Below are positions 40,702-51,572 of a DNA stretch of 64,000 nucleotides, piece by piece. The notes beneath the pieces are model-generated. The model was not told where the DNA came from, ran no database searches, and was given only the letters and a program-made list of their open reading frames with translations. This DNA comes from Gracilaria domingensis (taxonomy: Eukaryota > Rhodophyta > Florideophyceae > Gracilariales > Gracilariaceae). Positions within the stretch are counted from its first letter, which is position 1. Each line of letters opens with the position of its first letter. Both the position numbers and the translations under genes were made by a program. Location: the NCBI GenBank assembly GCA_022539475.1, contig VCMS01000056.1:158570-222569 (forward strand). Reading direction: 5' to 3'.

Positions 40702-41145
40702 TTGCTTACCAGAAACGTGGAACACAAGCTGCATACTGCAGATGCTCTCCGTGTTCACGGGTTGCCCACTGGTTACAGTGAAGTGTCTCAACATGTTGGT
40801 ATTGTACAGGAATATACCCGCCAAGCGGTGGAATGTGATGACCTTCTTCAGATTTCCGATGGTTCAAGGTCTGGTACTATCTGCCATATGTGCTATGGTC
40901 GCGGTCATATGTCACCGGAATGTCACCTCCCTTTGAGAGAATGGTCCTCTGTTGCCAGGAACTACGAGAATCTCACTCCAAAGGAGGCTGAATCCGTTCC
41001 TATGTCCTCATATCTTCGTGCTATCGAAGATTTCCCACCGGAGATTCCGGCTTTTCAACCGCAGACTGCGTTGCCAAACACTGCTCCGCAGACTTTCGAA
41101 ATTCATCTTTGCGTACGGACTTCGCTGCTAGCACCCTACTGCTAG
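40702..41145 (+). pseudogene. Gypsy-B Gag C-terminal part with zinc knuckle
   Basis: A 147-codon frame with CHMCYGRGHMSPEC (C-x2-C-x4-H-x4-C) from residue 61, preceded by a helix-rich segment and followed by a Pro/Ala-rich tail. The capsid between 40320 and 40700 lies in other frames with stops (an acidic, Ser-rich stretch around 40550-40680). It binds element RNA in intact relatives. Confidence 0.7.
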
Positions 41146-41233
41146 TGGTTCAGGATTCTGAGGCTTCGCCCCAGGCGGTTCACTCTCAGAAAAACTGGTA
41201 AAGGGAGTCTCTAGTTCTGGAGAGGCGTCTTCA

Positions 41234-42448
41234 ATGAAGAGGTTGCTGATGCCCGAGGCTTTTCCGCCTCGCTCCCAGGTCAAAATCCTTACAAGGAAAC
41301 AGGCCATTTCAGACGTGGACTCTGAACACTTCGGTGTTTTTCGTCGACCGTGGCAACGGGTTTTCCATAATCGGTTCTCGGATCGAGTCATGGTCATGTC
41401 CAAACGACACTTTAAACTATTCGCTGACATTGGCCACTCTACCCAGTTCATGGTGCATTATCTCACGGTTTTGGATACAGGTGCCGGTCTGAACTTTGTC
41501 GTGGAAGCACTTCTACCGCAGTCATTGCGTGATCAAATCCGAGATTGCGTTCTTCCCGATGTCGCTGATGCGAGTGAAAGCTCGTTATCAACGGTTGGAA
41601 AGATAGAAATGGTTGTTCGCTTGGGATGTGCAGTTGTGAAACTCGACTTCATTGTGTGTCGATCACTGCCTGCCCCCATCATTTTGGGTTGTGACTTCTG
41701 CGACAAGTTTGTCGAGGCCATTAGGCCCCGCTCAAAGCGTGTTTATTTAGCCGATGCTTCGTCTGTTCCAATCGTGCCTCGTCCGCTTAAGCGTGCGTCG
41801 AAGAATAAGGTTCTTCTATCTGTAGCACAGGAATATCTACCGGCTTCCCGGGAATCTAACAAGCTTCGTGTTCACGGATCGCTCTGCATACCACCGCAAT
41901 CCCAAGCTTGGGTTCAAGTGAGGTCCCGTCATCACGGAGTTCGGTTTGTTCAACAGATTCCATCACTGTCAAACAGGCACAATCTCGCCTTCTCGGAGGT
42001 ACTCGTTCACATTGAAACGCGCAAACCCTTTACGGTGTTGGTTTCCAATATTGAACAAAAGCATCAGTCTCTGGCCCACAACCAAGTCATTGGATCTGTC
42101 CTGCCTCATCCTATGGCAGTTGCCACCTCTGAGGGACATGCAGTCGATGCGATCGATCTACTTCACTCCGAGGAGGGGGAACATGATTCCAGACATTTAG
42201 AAGAGAGACCGAATGATTCGGAGTTACTGCCCATTTCAATGGTTGTGTTTGCCAAGCTGTCGGATGGATCTTGGTTTGCTTGTCTCGACTACTGTTGGTC
42301 TTACGCGAAAATTTTGTCGAAACCACATCCTCTGCAAAGAGAGATGATGCTCAGCTGCTGCTGGATAGAGTACCATATTCTACGGATTATGAGAGATGCT
42401 GGAAGTTATGGCTCACAGAAATGCCAACCGCTGTACAGCGTGCGATGA
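41234..42448 (+). pseudogene. Gypsy-B retropepsin and start of reverse transcriptase
   Basis: A 404-codon frame. VLDTGAGLNFV is a complete retropepsin active-site motif, followed ~65 residues later by APIILGCDF. Next comes a beta-rich spacer (VPIVPRPLKRASKN...). The end (DGSWFACLDYCWSYAKILSKPHPL) has the shape of the RT segment R-F-C-V-D-Y-R-x-L-N but is much changed and then loses the frame. The protease looks intact; pol as a whole is dead. Confidence 0.75.
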
Positions 42449-42550
42449 ATCGCGCTTGCGGACGGCTTGTCGAGAAGCAACACGATATTGAGTGGACATT
42501 TTCAAACACTCATCTCGAGGATGCTTTTCCAAAGAACGTTGAAGTAGTTA

Positions 42551-43759
42551 ATGATCCGGTCCTTATGGAGGAAACTACAGTTCCTATACAAGTGGTTTTT
42601 CAACCTATGGGACAGAGAATGCTTATGCGTCCCCAATCTTTGGGAATCTCAAAACTACCGAACCTATCGCCCGTTGGCCAGAATGGCTTTTATTTTCTCA
42701 GGCAAACGCGCGGCGTTTATCCCCGTCGGTTGGGTGTTTCTGTCACTCTACATGACGCACCGTGTAAGGAGGGGGAAGGAGGACACCAATTCTCATAGAG
42801 AATCGGTAACCGCTACTGCGCGTCATGGTTCCCGCGTAGCACGGACGACTGGACACATCAAGAAGGATGTCAGTGGACCGGAAGCTCCGTTAGTATGTGA
42901 CTCGTCTCCCATTCCAGATTCTGGAGCCGTCGTCAAAGCCTCGCTGAGGAAGAGTACCGCCGCTGCGTCACATGTTGCCCGACATCAGGATCCTGCTTCG
43001 ACTTCAATGCCACGGAGTGAAGTGGTGCTCGCCTCGGCGGATTCTTCGAATCAAACTTTTCTCACTCATGAGAAAGTACCGGTTTTACCGTGGTTAACGG
43101 ACACTAAATCTTGGGCACAACAGTCTTTGAGACACGGTTCGTTGTCGACAGCGTTGCTGGAGTCTCAGGAGATGACACTCGCGTGCCCATCTGAACCGAG
43201 AACCTCGGAGAGGCAGGACCGAATGGATCAGGATGCATCGCCGACCGAGTCGATCAGGGACACCGCATCATGCGGAGAAGTAGACGCACACAACGTGGTT
43301 GGTTCTCAGAATGAGATTCGCAGTGGCGATCGTAGCCCGAGTATTTCGGTTCCACTGGACAGTCTTGTCGAGGATGCGCCGCTCTCTCCGGGTGATTTGC
43401 ACGTTTATCACGACACAATCTCGGCTTCGAGGGAATGTGTTGTCCCAACAAATGCTGGCTTGGTCTTGAACGCTCCTGATGGAGATAAAACTCACCGTCC
43501 TGCACGGGATGTCGGCACGCAGACCTTGATGAAGTCTGGAATGCACGCTTATAGTGGCACTCTTATGCCGAGGTGTTGGAAGTGCCCGGCACAGCCGTTG
43601 CACAAGCTCTCACTGGTAGAAGAGGATTGCACCACGTCGTGGAGCTCTCTGGACCATCAAATGGAACTTGCACGTGACCGCACGGAACGTGGCCCACGGA
43701 TGGCCCCAATCAGCACCCATGGCGGTCAACTCCAACAAGCACAGTGCACAGTTGCCTAA
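42551..43759 (+). CDS. Ser/Thr-rich ORF of Gypsy-B, unknown
   Basis: A 402-codon frame rich in Ser, Thr, Asp and Arg with no recognised domain. It lies between the broken reverse transcriptase and the chromodomain, where integrase should be. It may be a pol tail or linker that stayed open by chance, comparable to the Pro/Ser-rich tail after the integrase of Gypsy-1. It has a possible C-x2-C pair (RCWKCPAQP, ~340). Its status as a gene is doubtful. Confidence 0.4.
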   Translation: MIRSLWRKLQFLYKWFFNLWDRECLCVPNLWESQNYRTYRPLARMAFIFSGKRAAFIPVGWVFLSLYMTHRVRRGKEDTNSHRESVTATARHGSRVARTTGHIKKDVSGPEAPLVCDSSPIPDSGAVVKASLRKSTAAASHVARHQDPASTSMPRSEVVLASADSSNQTFLTHEKVPVLPWLTDTKSWAQQSLRHGSLSTALLESQEMTLACPSEPRTSERQDRMDQDASPTESIRDTASCGEVDAHNVVGSQNEIRSGDRSPSISVPLDSLVEDAPLSPGDLHVYHDTISASRECVVPTNAGLVLNAPDGDKTHRPARDVGTQTLMKSGMHAYSGTLMPRCWKCPAQPLHKLSLVEEDCTTSWSSLDHQMELARDRTERGPRMAPISTHGGQLQQAQCTVA

Positions 43760-44215
43760 CCGACTCCGTCGTGCTCTGCACCGTCAAGACGTGAAAATGT
43801 TCTCAGACTCTCTGACCAAGATACGGATGCTGACCATGGAGATCCTATGACGTCCCCTTCAATGGTGATTCACGCTCGAGACAACTCGGTAATTATTTCT
43901 ACCCCAACTTTGGGACAGTTCGCCATCGGGATGCCCTTCTGTCGAACGATTCGAAATGACGAGTTCTGTCACACCGCATCGCGGGAAGTTTCACGCACAG
44001 CGGCCGAATCACCCCCAGCAACTGGTCTCACTCCCTCATCAGGTTTTGGAAAGACGTTTTCAGATTTTGGACCCTTACAGGGACGGATACAGTACGCAAC
44101 ACGCGATTGCGGAAAGGGATCTTTATGATGAAGGGCACTCACGGCAGAGCCGGATGGGTTCCTTACTGAAGGCTAATATCAGCCACCTCGTGAGACACTC
44201 ATACCATGTAGATGG

Positions 44216-44330
44216 TACTTGCAGTATCGAGTCCGTTGGCACGGCGTTGGTCCAGAATATGATTCGGTTCGGCCAATATGGCATCTCCCACATTCAATCG
44301 TTGGGCAATATCAACGTCGAACGGGTACAG
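44216..44330 (+). pseudogene. Chromodomain fragment at the end of Gypsy-B pol
   Basis: The frame starting at 44219 reads LQYRVRWHGVGPEYDSVRPIWHLPHSIVGQY. This matches the chromodomain core Y-L-V-R-W-x-G-x-x-x-x-x-x-T-W-E-P-x-x-x-L, with the two expected aromatics (Y, W) and the third position W-to-V changed. In chromoviruses such a domain steers integration to histone-methylated chromatin. It ends in a broken frame. Confidence 0.7.
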
Positions 44331-44453
44331 GTATCCCGCGACGATCGCAGACGCCCTCATGGGATAACTATGCCACCGAAGAAGAATGTGCCCCGCTATG
44401 CGGTAGAGAAGAGAAGACGTACTATGGTTTGGTTTTTGTTATGCCGTTTCTAA

Positions 44454-46996
44454 CGGAAGTGATAACCACCCGGTGTGGGGTCACATTGTTGCTCGCTTAC
44501 TGCGGTTGGAGTCCGACTCGCTTCGTGTCTAATCGTGGTTTACTTGTTTTCGATGTTTTTCACCCTGTTAGGTTTTTTCCCCCAGCTTGCTGGTTTGCTA
44601 CTACTGTGGTGGAATGCAATCACGGTTTTTCCAGCCTTAACAGAATTATGTGCTTTTTCCGTGTGCATCACGTGTATATACCGTTTTGATCACCGTTGGG
44701 GTAATGCGTCGAGCACGGCTCGTTCTCCTTTACTTCCTGTTGCACAGGTTTCGTTCCAGTCAGTGACGGTTGTTCCCGGTTGCACGGCGATTGGTGCTTG
44801 CCCATAACAATGGAGACGCGAAAACGTCACTCAAATTGCGGCGGAATCACGATTGCAATCAGTTCTGTTTACCTTGGTTAGGTTACGTCACTCTCGTGGT
44901 GGAGGATAATTTTTGGTTGACCGATTTCTCGGAAGTCTCGTTTGTCCCGCACTGCGGTTGATCTCGCCGTTTCACCGTTTACACGCGCCTTGAGGCACTT
45001 TCCAAACCGCTTTCGTGTGTTCCTACATTGTCTGATACCGGAGAATACACTTCTTGTTCGAAGGTTTCATGTTGTGATTTTACCCATTTTTCACGGTGTC
45101 ATTGTTTGTCCCAGCTAATCTGGTTTGCTGGTTTTTTGTTTTCACAGGCCCTCAATGAAGTTTGCTGGTCGCCTTTCATAAGGATTCCACATTGCGCCAA
45201 GTTGTTCTCACCGTCTTCGGGTTGACTACACTCACGGACTACGGGTTTAATTTATTCCCGAGAGTCGGAGGTCCATTTCTTCTGTGACGGTGTCTCTTCC
45301 CCCCATAACTGGGTTTGGCTTCCTTGTTTGCAGGCGCTGTGCATCGCTGATTTACTCCCGGCTGGGGTCTGGTCACGTCAGAGACGGTGGGAGAACGCCG
45401 AAGTTTCTGGATGTTGAGTTTAATAATATGTTTATTGAAAACATACCCGTATCTTCACGGTGATGACTCCCTTTCGTCAACGGGATGATTCCCCTCAAGG
45501 GGTGGTTTTCACGCTATAAGCGCGCAAAGCGAACTCATCATCTGATGGTTTTCATCCGCGTTGCGGTATCTTTTTCACTGCCCTAATGTGAGAATGGACG
45601 GGAAACCCGATATCTCGGTTTGACGACCCCCTTTGGTGAAGAGAAACCGCCGTGTGGCGCGTTATGAGGCTGGCAAGCCAACCGCAATAATGCGTGGTAG
45701 TCTCAGTTACCGTCAAAGACGTTGAAGGGTTTTTGAAGACCAGTTATCAGGAGAGACATCATGAATTGTCGCCAGTTTTCTGGGAGTTCGTTTGCCGCGT
45801 TGCGCGTGTGCTGCCCCGTCATGGACGTCGATCGCACACCCATTGCGTAACTTAGACCGCATTTTGCGTGGACTCTACCACCAATATTGGGACGTCGAGG
45901 AAGCGCAAGGAACCCCAGCCTTATGTACTGTAAGCAATCTCCGACAATGTCGGGAGTGTTGGGGTGCGTGAAGCGACGGTGATTACAAATCCGCAGGAGG
46001 TTCAGAAGGTAGGAGAAGGACCCGGAAACCGTTGTGGAAACGGGAAAAATTCAGAAGTACTGACATTAACCGCTTTTGCGTATTGTTTCACAACAATGTT
46101 GGGATGCAGACCCCGGAAAGGTGGACACAAACAGAGATATTGCCCGTCGTGGTACTCAAAGGCCAACCGCAATGTCGCGTGATGTTTTCGAGTTCCGTCA
46201 ACGACGTGGTGTTGTATTTAAAACCCGTTTCGAAGAGGTTGTTGGGGTTTCGCATCCAAGTACCTGGGCAGTTACTGATCGTGTTGCACGATGTGAAGCC
46301 GTCATTGACGTGATTAGAGAACCTATCGAGCGAAGCATACAGCAATTTTGCGTAATCTTTTGGTACTGTCAGAGACGTTGATGTGGAATTCGTACCCCGC
46401 TCACGGGAAGTTTGTGAGATGGTGTCGCCAGTGTTCTGGGAGTCCGCTCGTTGCATCGCGCGCTCTACTACCGTCATGGACGTTGTTCAAGCACCCGTTG
46501 GGGACATCAAACCGCAGTGTTGCGTGATGATTTTGGGCACTCCGTCTGTAACGTGGCGAGGATGTAAATACCCCGTTTCGGGGTGATGGTGGGCGTTTTA
46601 AACATATGGTTTTAGGGTTCGGTTGGTCGTGTCGGACGACGGGTTTCCGTCATTGACGTTGTTTGGAAACCCATTGTGGTTATCACACTGCACCTTTGCG
46701 TGGTCATGTTATCGACAAACGGACGCCGTTCAAACGCGAAGAACCCCACTCTGGGCGTACTGTAAGCAATTCTGCGACAAGGTTAGGAAGCTCGAGACAC
46801 GTCATCGGATGGTAATACTAACTCCGAACGAGGTTTGCGAGGACGAAGAAGGACACGGGGAACCGCAGCGTAACCAAGAGGATTGGGAAAGGCTTGCACG
46901 TACCGCTTCTGCGTGATGTTGCACAACTTTGTTGGCTTTCCGGTGCGTCAAACATCATCTCGAAGTGGTGTCCGCACCTCAGGATGGGGATATGTA
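44454..46996 (+). repeat. Repeat-rich 3' non-coding part of Gypsy-B with diverged tandem units
   Basis: No gene. Segments of ~650-835 bp recur in direct order: GTACTGTAAGCAAT at 45921 and 46758, GACGTTGA...TGGGAGT..CGT..GCGCG..CCGTCATGGACGT at 45718-45840 and 46370-46485, and ACCGCTTNTGCGT at 46069 and 46902. Agreement is only moderate, so the duplication is old. The motif ACCGCA-N-TGCGTG punctuates the whole stretch. Confidence 0.6.
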
Positions 46997-47008
46997 GTGC
47001 GACGCAAA

Positions 47009-47517
47009 TGTGGTGCAAACCCCGAGAACGGGAGAAAAAAGACAGGAAAAGTGTTCGGAGCCTTCCCTTCAGTAGGGTAGCAACAGCAGTAGAGCCCCTC
47101 ACGGGTATATGCACAAGCAGGGCGTAAACCGGGATCTACCGTCACGATGTACGTGTGAGTGTGAGTGATGGCCGCGAAGTCGGGGAGAGATACATGTGAG
47201 TGTGTGCAATCCTCAGATGAGTTACAATAATCCACGGAAGTAAAAGAGACAACGGCACCGTGTCGGAAGTCCACACATCACGAAATAGTGGGCGCCTAGC
47301 CCAAAAAGCGGACAAGGGAAACCCAATATAATGGGGAAAACCAAAGGGACACCCGGCGACGGGACGAACGAAAGTAGGGCCACGAGAGCCGCGAACGAAC
47401 AAGATAGAACCCTATACAGGGGTGCGTATCCACGACAATGTGTAACAATAAACGATAAATGACCACGACGATGTCAGCGACGCTCCTGTTGAAGAGGGAT
47501 GATAAGCTAGCCATGCA
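47009..47517 (-). repeat. Inverted copy of the Gypsy-B LTR
   Basis: 509 bp, the reverse complement of 39799-40304 with scattered changes. No primer-binding site follows it on its inner side (the next bases read TTTGCGTCGC instead of TTTGGTCTCC). It is therefore either a solo LTR of an independent insertion or the product of an inversion that replaced the 3' LTR. Confidence 0.75.
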
Positions 47518-47523
47518 CAACGC

Positions 47524-47872
47524 GGCCAACCCTCAAAGAGGTGAAGAAACACGCAAAGGCGGTGTATCTTGGAGCCAAGAACGATGGTTCAACCCTGGTT
47601 GGGAAGCTTTACTTGGCGGAAAAGGCCGAGGGCCGAGCCACTATATACTGTAGTGAGCTCCCTACATTAGGTGCAAAAACTCTCTAAATAATATCTAAAA
47701 TACCAGCAATGCTGTGCAACCCGTCCCTTTCAACCGTGCCACACGTGTGTGAAAAGCCATCAATGCTGTGCCAACCACAACGGTGCTCCTCAACTTCCCT
47801 GCGCAGCAGGCTTAAGGACGCCTTCGCAAAAAGCGAGCATCAACCGCGAAATGCATTGCACTACATCTTCTA
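47524..47872. repeat. Inverted-repeat arm R, right copy
   Basis: Partner of 34281-34620. It adjoins the inverted Gypsy-B LTR within 7 bp, just as the left arm adjoins the Gypsy-A LTR within 12 bp. Contains CTATATACTG, a TATA-like box. Confidence 0.7.
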
Positions 47873-48260
47873 CTGGTTTTGGTTCCGTTCTTCTCTCCGA
47901 AAGGAATTCGAGCAGGGTGGCCAGCTGGCAAATCAGAGGACGTCCTTCGATGTTTGAACAACCATTGGTGTTTAGGCGAAAGCTCTTTCTTCAAAACCCG
48001 GAAGCTGAGCATCCCGAGGCTATCATGTGACAGAGGTTCTTTGTTCTATTCTATATATATTCTATTCACACAATAGAAAATGGAATATAAGAAAATTCTG
48101 ATCTGGGACGCCAAGCGAAGCAGAATGACATTCTGTGCTTCAGATGGAAGGGGCGCATTGGCTTGTGTTTACTTTCTCGCCGTCGTCGGGTGTCTTATGT
48201 ACAGCTTATCACTGTAATGCTGTTTGACGGTTGAAAATGTGATGCATCAAGATGTGATGG
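47873..48260. other. Spacer
   Basis: No gene. An AT-rich run with TCTATATATATTCTATT occurs at 48045-48065. Confidence 0.45.
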
Positions 48261-49723
48261 CTATTTGACAGTCCCCGGTTCATGCATCGCATTTTGCGGG
48301 TCGGGGAGTAACTTGAAGCTTGTCCCGAAGGGTTTCCTAGCTGTCAAGGGGTAGTAGCTTTGTGACGATGTCATCTTTCCTTTCGGCTGAGCGTATTCGG
48401 TGTAGCTTGATTTCCCGATTGTTAACGTGGTGTTCCAGGTAACGATATCTAATATTCGTTTATTTGTGGCGCCTCGTGCGAGCTTGATTTTGAGCGATAA
48501 GGATTGCTGACCGGTCGTCGATAGAGTGCGGAGTTGGCCGGTTTTCGCCGTCAATGGCGTCCTTAAGCAGCTTGTTGAGCCATTTGGTACGCCTTGCAGC
48601 CTCTGTCGCAGAGATGTATTCAGCTCCAGTGGTCAACATTGCGACCACATTTCGGCGCCGAGATTTGCAAGAAAATAGCGTTTAGTGTACAAAGTGAAAG
48701 GTAGCGCTGATTGATTTGCGGTCTTTTCCGTTGGAATATTCTGCGTCGTAGTAAACCGTAATTGATGTTTCAGATTGGTTGCCTGCTACCTTCCTTTAGC
48801 AGAGTCCGTTGGTGAGTGTGCCTTTCAGGTACCTCAGAAGAGATTTGAGTGCTTGCTTCTGGTGCTGTTGAGGTGCAGCCATATATTGTACCAGTCTGTT
48901 GGTGGCGTAATCTATATCGGTACGCGTGCTGTCGGTAATGTACCGTAGTTCGCCTAGAGTTTGACGATAGCGTTTGGCCTCGGTTGCTATTAATGACTTC
49001 TTTGATCCTGCTGGTCCAGTGGCTTCTGGTTGTTCTATGGAGTCCTGTTGGGAATGCAGTCGGTCATTTGGGTTTAGGTCAATGAGGCGTCTATAGCATC
49101 CGGCTGGGATATGTGTGTTCCTTTCTCCGTTTGCGTTATGGTCCAGTTCAGGAGTCGGGTTGGGGTGCCGAGCCGCTTCACTTTGTATTTGGTTAGCAGC
49201 GGTCGATAGAGGTCGTCGATTAGAGAGGATTGTGAGCCAAGGACTAGGAAGTTGTCGATTGTTGTGCTGACGACACTGTATTGTTCTCCTTTTGTGAGCA
49301 TGTATAGGCAGGATCATGTTCGGACTTGGTGAATCCAAAGGAGGTCAGGAAGATTTGAAGGCCGACGTTGTAGAAGTATGCTGCGGGTGGTGAGCCGTAT
49401 AGGTTGCCAATCAGTTGGCCATACTTGCTGTTTTGTTGGTAGCTGCCGTCGAAGCTAAGCATCTGTCGAACATAGATGGGTTTTTCGTGATCATATTTCT
49501 CGTGAAGATATGCGGAATTGATATGAAATTGTTCTAGGGGGAGGTCATCTGCAGCATGTAGGGCAAGTAGCATGCGTTGAGTGGTGCGATCGGCTGTGTG
49601 TGTGGTCGAGTGCGTTTGATCAAAGGGTAGGCCTGGTTTCATGAGGTCACCTCGAAGGTTGCATCGTGCTCTCCTTTGTGTAATATGTCCTTCTGCTGAC
49701 CGCTTGTAGCGGTGCACCATCAT
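48261..49723 (-). pseudogene. Copia-type pol fragment Copia-3 (reverse transcriptase / RNase H), frameshifted
   Basis: 49723-49244 begins in the fingers (RRARCNLRGD, PLEQFHINSAYLHE, LIGNLYGSPPA). 49338-48796 carries the connection (TLGELRYITDSTRTDIDYATNRLVQYM, LKSLLRYLKGTL). 48648-48261 carries RNase H (TTGAEYISATEAARRTKWL, DDRSAILIAQN). The YVDD box has become TIDN. The closest relative in this window is Copia-1. LTRs, integrase and gag are absent. Confidence 0.8.
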
Positions 49724-50179
49724 TAGCGGAATTACCTGTTGCTGGGGACGTCTGTCTCTTGCAGATGCTAGTTTTCGGCGAGGGTCGTCCAGAAATTGGC
49801 AAGGGTCGTCCAGTAAATTTTTTGAAAAAATATCTAGATCAATTATTTCAAAATTTGGAGATAATTGCTTGGGTCGTCCAGAATCGCTGTGCAGTAAATA
49901 CTGGTGGGTTTTCCACTCATGCTAGTTCTTTAGTCGAGGGCTACCTGAACCGTATTTCGCGAAGTCTAGGTTAAGTTTCCATTAAGGTGCACATTACACG
50001 ATACCTTCTGCGGAATGATACCCTGCAACGCATGGAATACTAGTGCTAGTACAGATGATGCCCATTATGAAATCATACCGTTTTATTCGTATCTATTCTT
50101 CTATCGACCGCTTTTGCTAACCACTACTTCGCTATATTACATGTACCATTTCCCCATGATGGAGCGGGTGTAGGCGCAA

Positions 50180-50327
50180 TCTGCGGCAGATGCCGCAGAC
50201 TGCACCTCCACCATAGTGCTATCGGTAGAACAAATACGCACTCCGAGAAGATGAGGCGCGAAGCGCCTCATCCTCTCCGTTCCTCATGTAGGGAACCATG
50301 CCCAGATGCATGGTTCCCTACTTGAGG
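50180..50327. repeat. Cluster of three hairpins
   Basis: In order: TCTGCGGCA / TGCCGCAGA (50180-50199, 2-nt loop); GATGAGGCGC / GCGCCTCATC (50250-50272, 3-nt loop); CCTCATGTAGGGAACCATG with its near-perfect complement (50282-50327, 8-nt loop). The first two have perfect arms. Confidence 0.75.
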
Positions 50328-50371
50328 AACCTGCACCCGCAACTCGTGAGCTACGTCCGCATCAAAAGTCA

Positions 50372-50514
50372 TTTACCTATATACGCAAGCAGAAAGTATC
50401 CATAAGTTAGTCAATGATCCGTTGGATACATTTGAAATGGGATGGAACGTACCATTGATAGAGCAAAACAGAAATGTTGCGCTAGAAAAGTCGAGGGACC
50501 TAGTAACTCGCAAA
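50372..50514 (+). repeat. 143-bp direct repeat, copy 1
   Basis: Matches 50745-50887 at all but about six positions and has the same length. The unit contains GTATCCATAAGTTAGTCAATG and ends at ACTCGCAAA. The copies are 373 bp apart. Confidence 0.8.
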
Positions 50515-50744
50515 CGGAAGAAGAAGCAGGAAAGGGAGCGGTTAGATTACCAGCCCACCATCATCGTAAAGCGCGAAAGGTTTCGAAGCGAGAACTCACA
50601 AGCAAGGACACCAAGAATGCCCATGCAGCAAACATACCGAAAGATGCGATAAACGAAAGAGCAGCCTATGTCCCAACCAAGCACCAGAATCGCCTATCCC
50701 GAACAGCCAGAGATCGATCTTGAGAGACGAAATGAAATTGGTTG

Positions 50745-50887
50745 TTTACCTGTATACGCAAGCAGAAAGTATCCATAAGTTAGTCAATGCTCCGTTGGAT
50801 ACATTTGAGATGCGATGGAACGTACCATTGATAGAGCAAAACAGAAACGTTGCGCTAGAAAAGTCGAGGGACCTAGTAACTCGCAAA
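50745..50887 (+). repeat. 143-bp direct repeat, copy 2
   Basis: Second copy of the unit at 50372-50514. The sequences that follow the two copies differ. Confidence 0.8.
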
Positions 50888-51079
50888 AGTAACCCAAAGC
50901 CTTTTTCCTGCCGTTTACATGTCGCAGAGCGCGAAGAGACGTGGTGAGGATTGGTTAGTTTAGAACAAAGATACGTAGAAGGATATGGAAGCACGTACGA
51001 AAAGACTGCACGGAAAGGCTGCACGGAATACATCCGTGAGATACGGATGCTGTCCGCTTTATGGAGGCGTCCGAAGAGG

Positions 51080-51166
51080 GCGGAGAAAGAGAATGAGGTA
51101 CGCTTCATGTCCGCTTAATGGAATCCATTAAGCAGAGATGAAGCGTACTTCATTCTCTTTCTCCGC
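51080..51166. repeat. Long hairpin, ~43-bp arms
   Basis: GCGGAGAAAGAGAATGAGGTACGC... pairs with ...GCGTACTTCATTCTCTTTCTCCGC; three mismatches in 43 positions and almost no loop. A near-perfect palindrome of this size could form a cruciform or a double-stranded small-RNA precursor. Confidence 0.8.
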
Positions 51167-51572
51167 ACGCTACTTCGTAGCGAGTGCGAGAGCGGAAAAA
51201 AGTACGACGGAGCGGAGTAGAACGCGAGGATGGCACGGATCACGACGGTAACAGAAGGTAGGACGTCGGACGGGCGGCGGCGGCGGGGGGAAGAGATTTA
51301 TTTTTCTGTGCGAGATTGGACAAGTGTACAGCGTACAACGTTGGGAAACCACAGGTTTATAACCAGTGGTAGATAATACGAGAAGTACACCCTTGTGTTG
51401 AGGTCGACGTGTACCTACGTTCCTTTTTGAACGAAAGCACGTGATTTAAACTCAAAATATATTCTCCGTTCTCAGCTTGACGTCGATCTTGACTGTCGCT
51501 CGACCTCCTACTCCCTTTGGACGACCTTCCTTTGCAGTCTTTGTCGTCATTTCTCGTTCATTTCTTCTTCCC

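Larger units (their letters stand above)
39799..46996 (+). mobile_element. Ty3/gypsy chromovirus-type retrotransposon Gypsy-B, degraded
   Basis: A plus-strand element with an intact-looking 5' LTR and primer site, then gag zinc knuckle, retropepsin, a fragment of reverse transcriptase, a long Ser/Thr-rich ORF and a chromodomain, followed by a repeat-rich non-coding 3' part. RT is truncated and no integrase core was found, so there is a large internal deletion. No direct 3' LTR is present; the only other LTR copy (47009-47517) is inverted. Confidence 0.75.
49724..51572. other. Non-coding stretch with hairpins and direct repeats before the KDZ-like unit
   Basis: No gene. GGGTCGTCCAG occurs three times within 100 bp (49782, 49803, 49871). 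Four hairpins and one pair of 143-bp direct repeats are listed separately. 51360-51480 probably holds the promoter of the transposase gene. The left end of that element may lie in this stretch, but no inverted repeat partner was found further right. Confidence 0.45.

Noticed and set aside
44475-44807. Hydrophobic ORF resembling a membrane protein
   Set aside because: A T-rich non-coding 3' part of Gypsy-B translated in one frame; overlapping frames are equally hydrophobic.
49782-49881. GGGTCGTCCAG three times as a possible integration site
   Set aside because: Spacing is irregular and no insertion or recombinase gene is associated.
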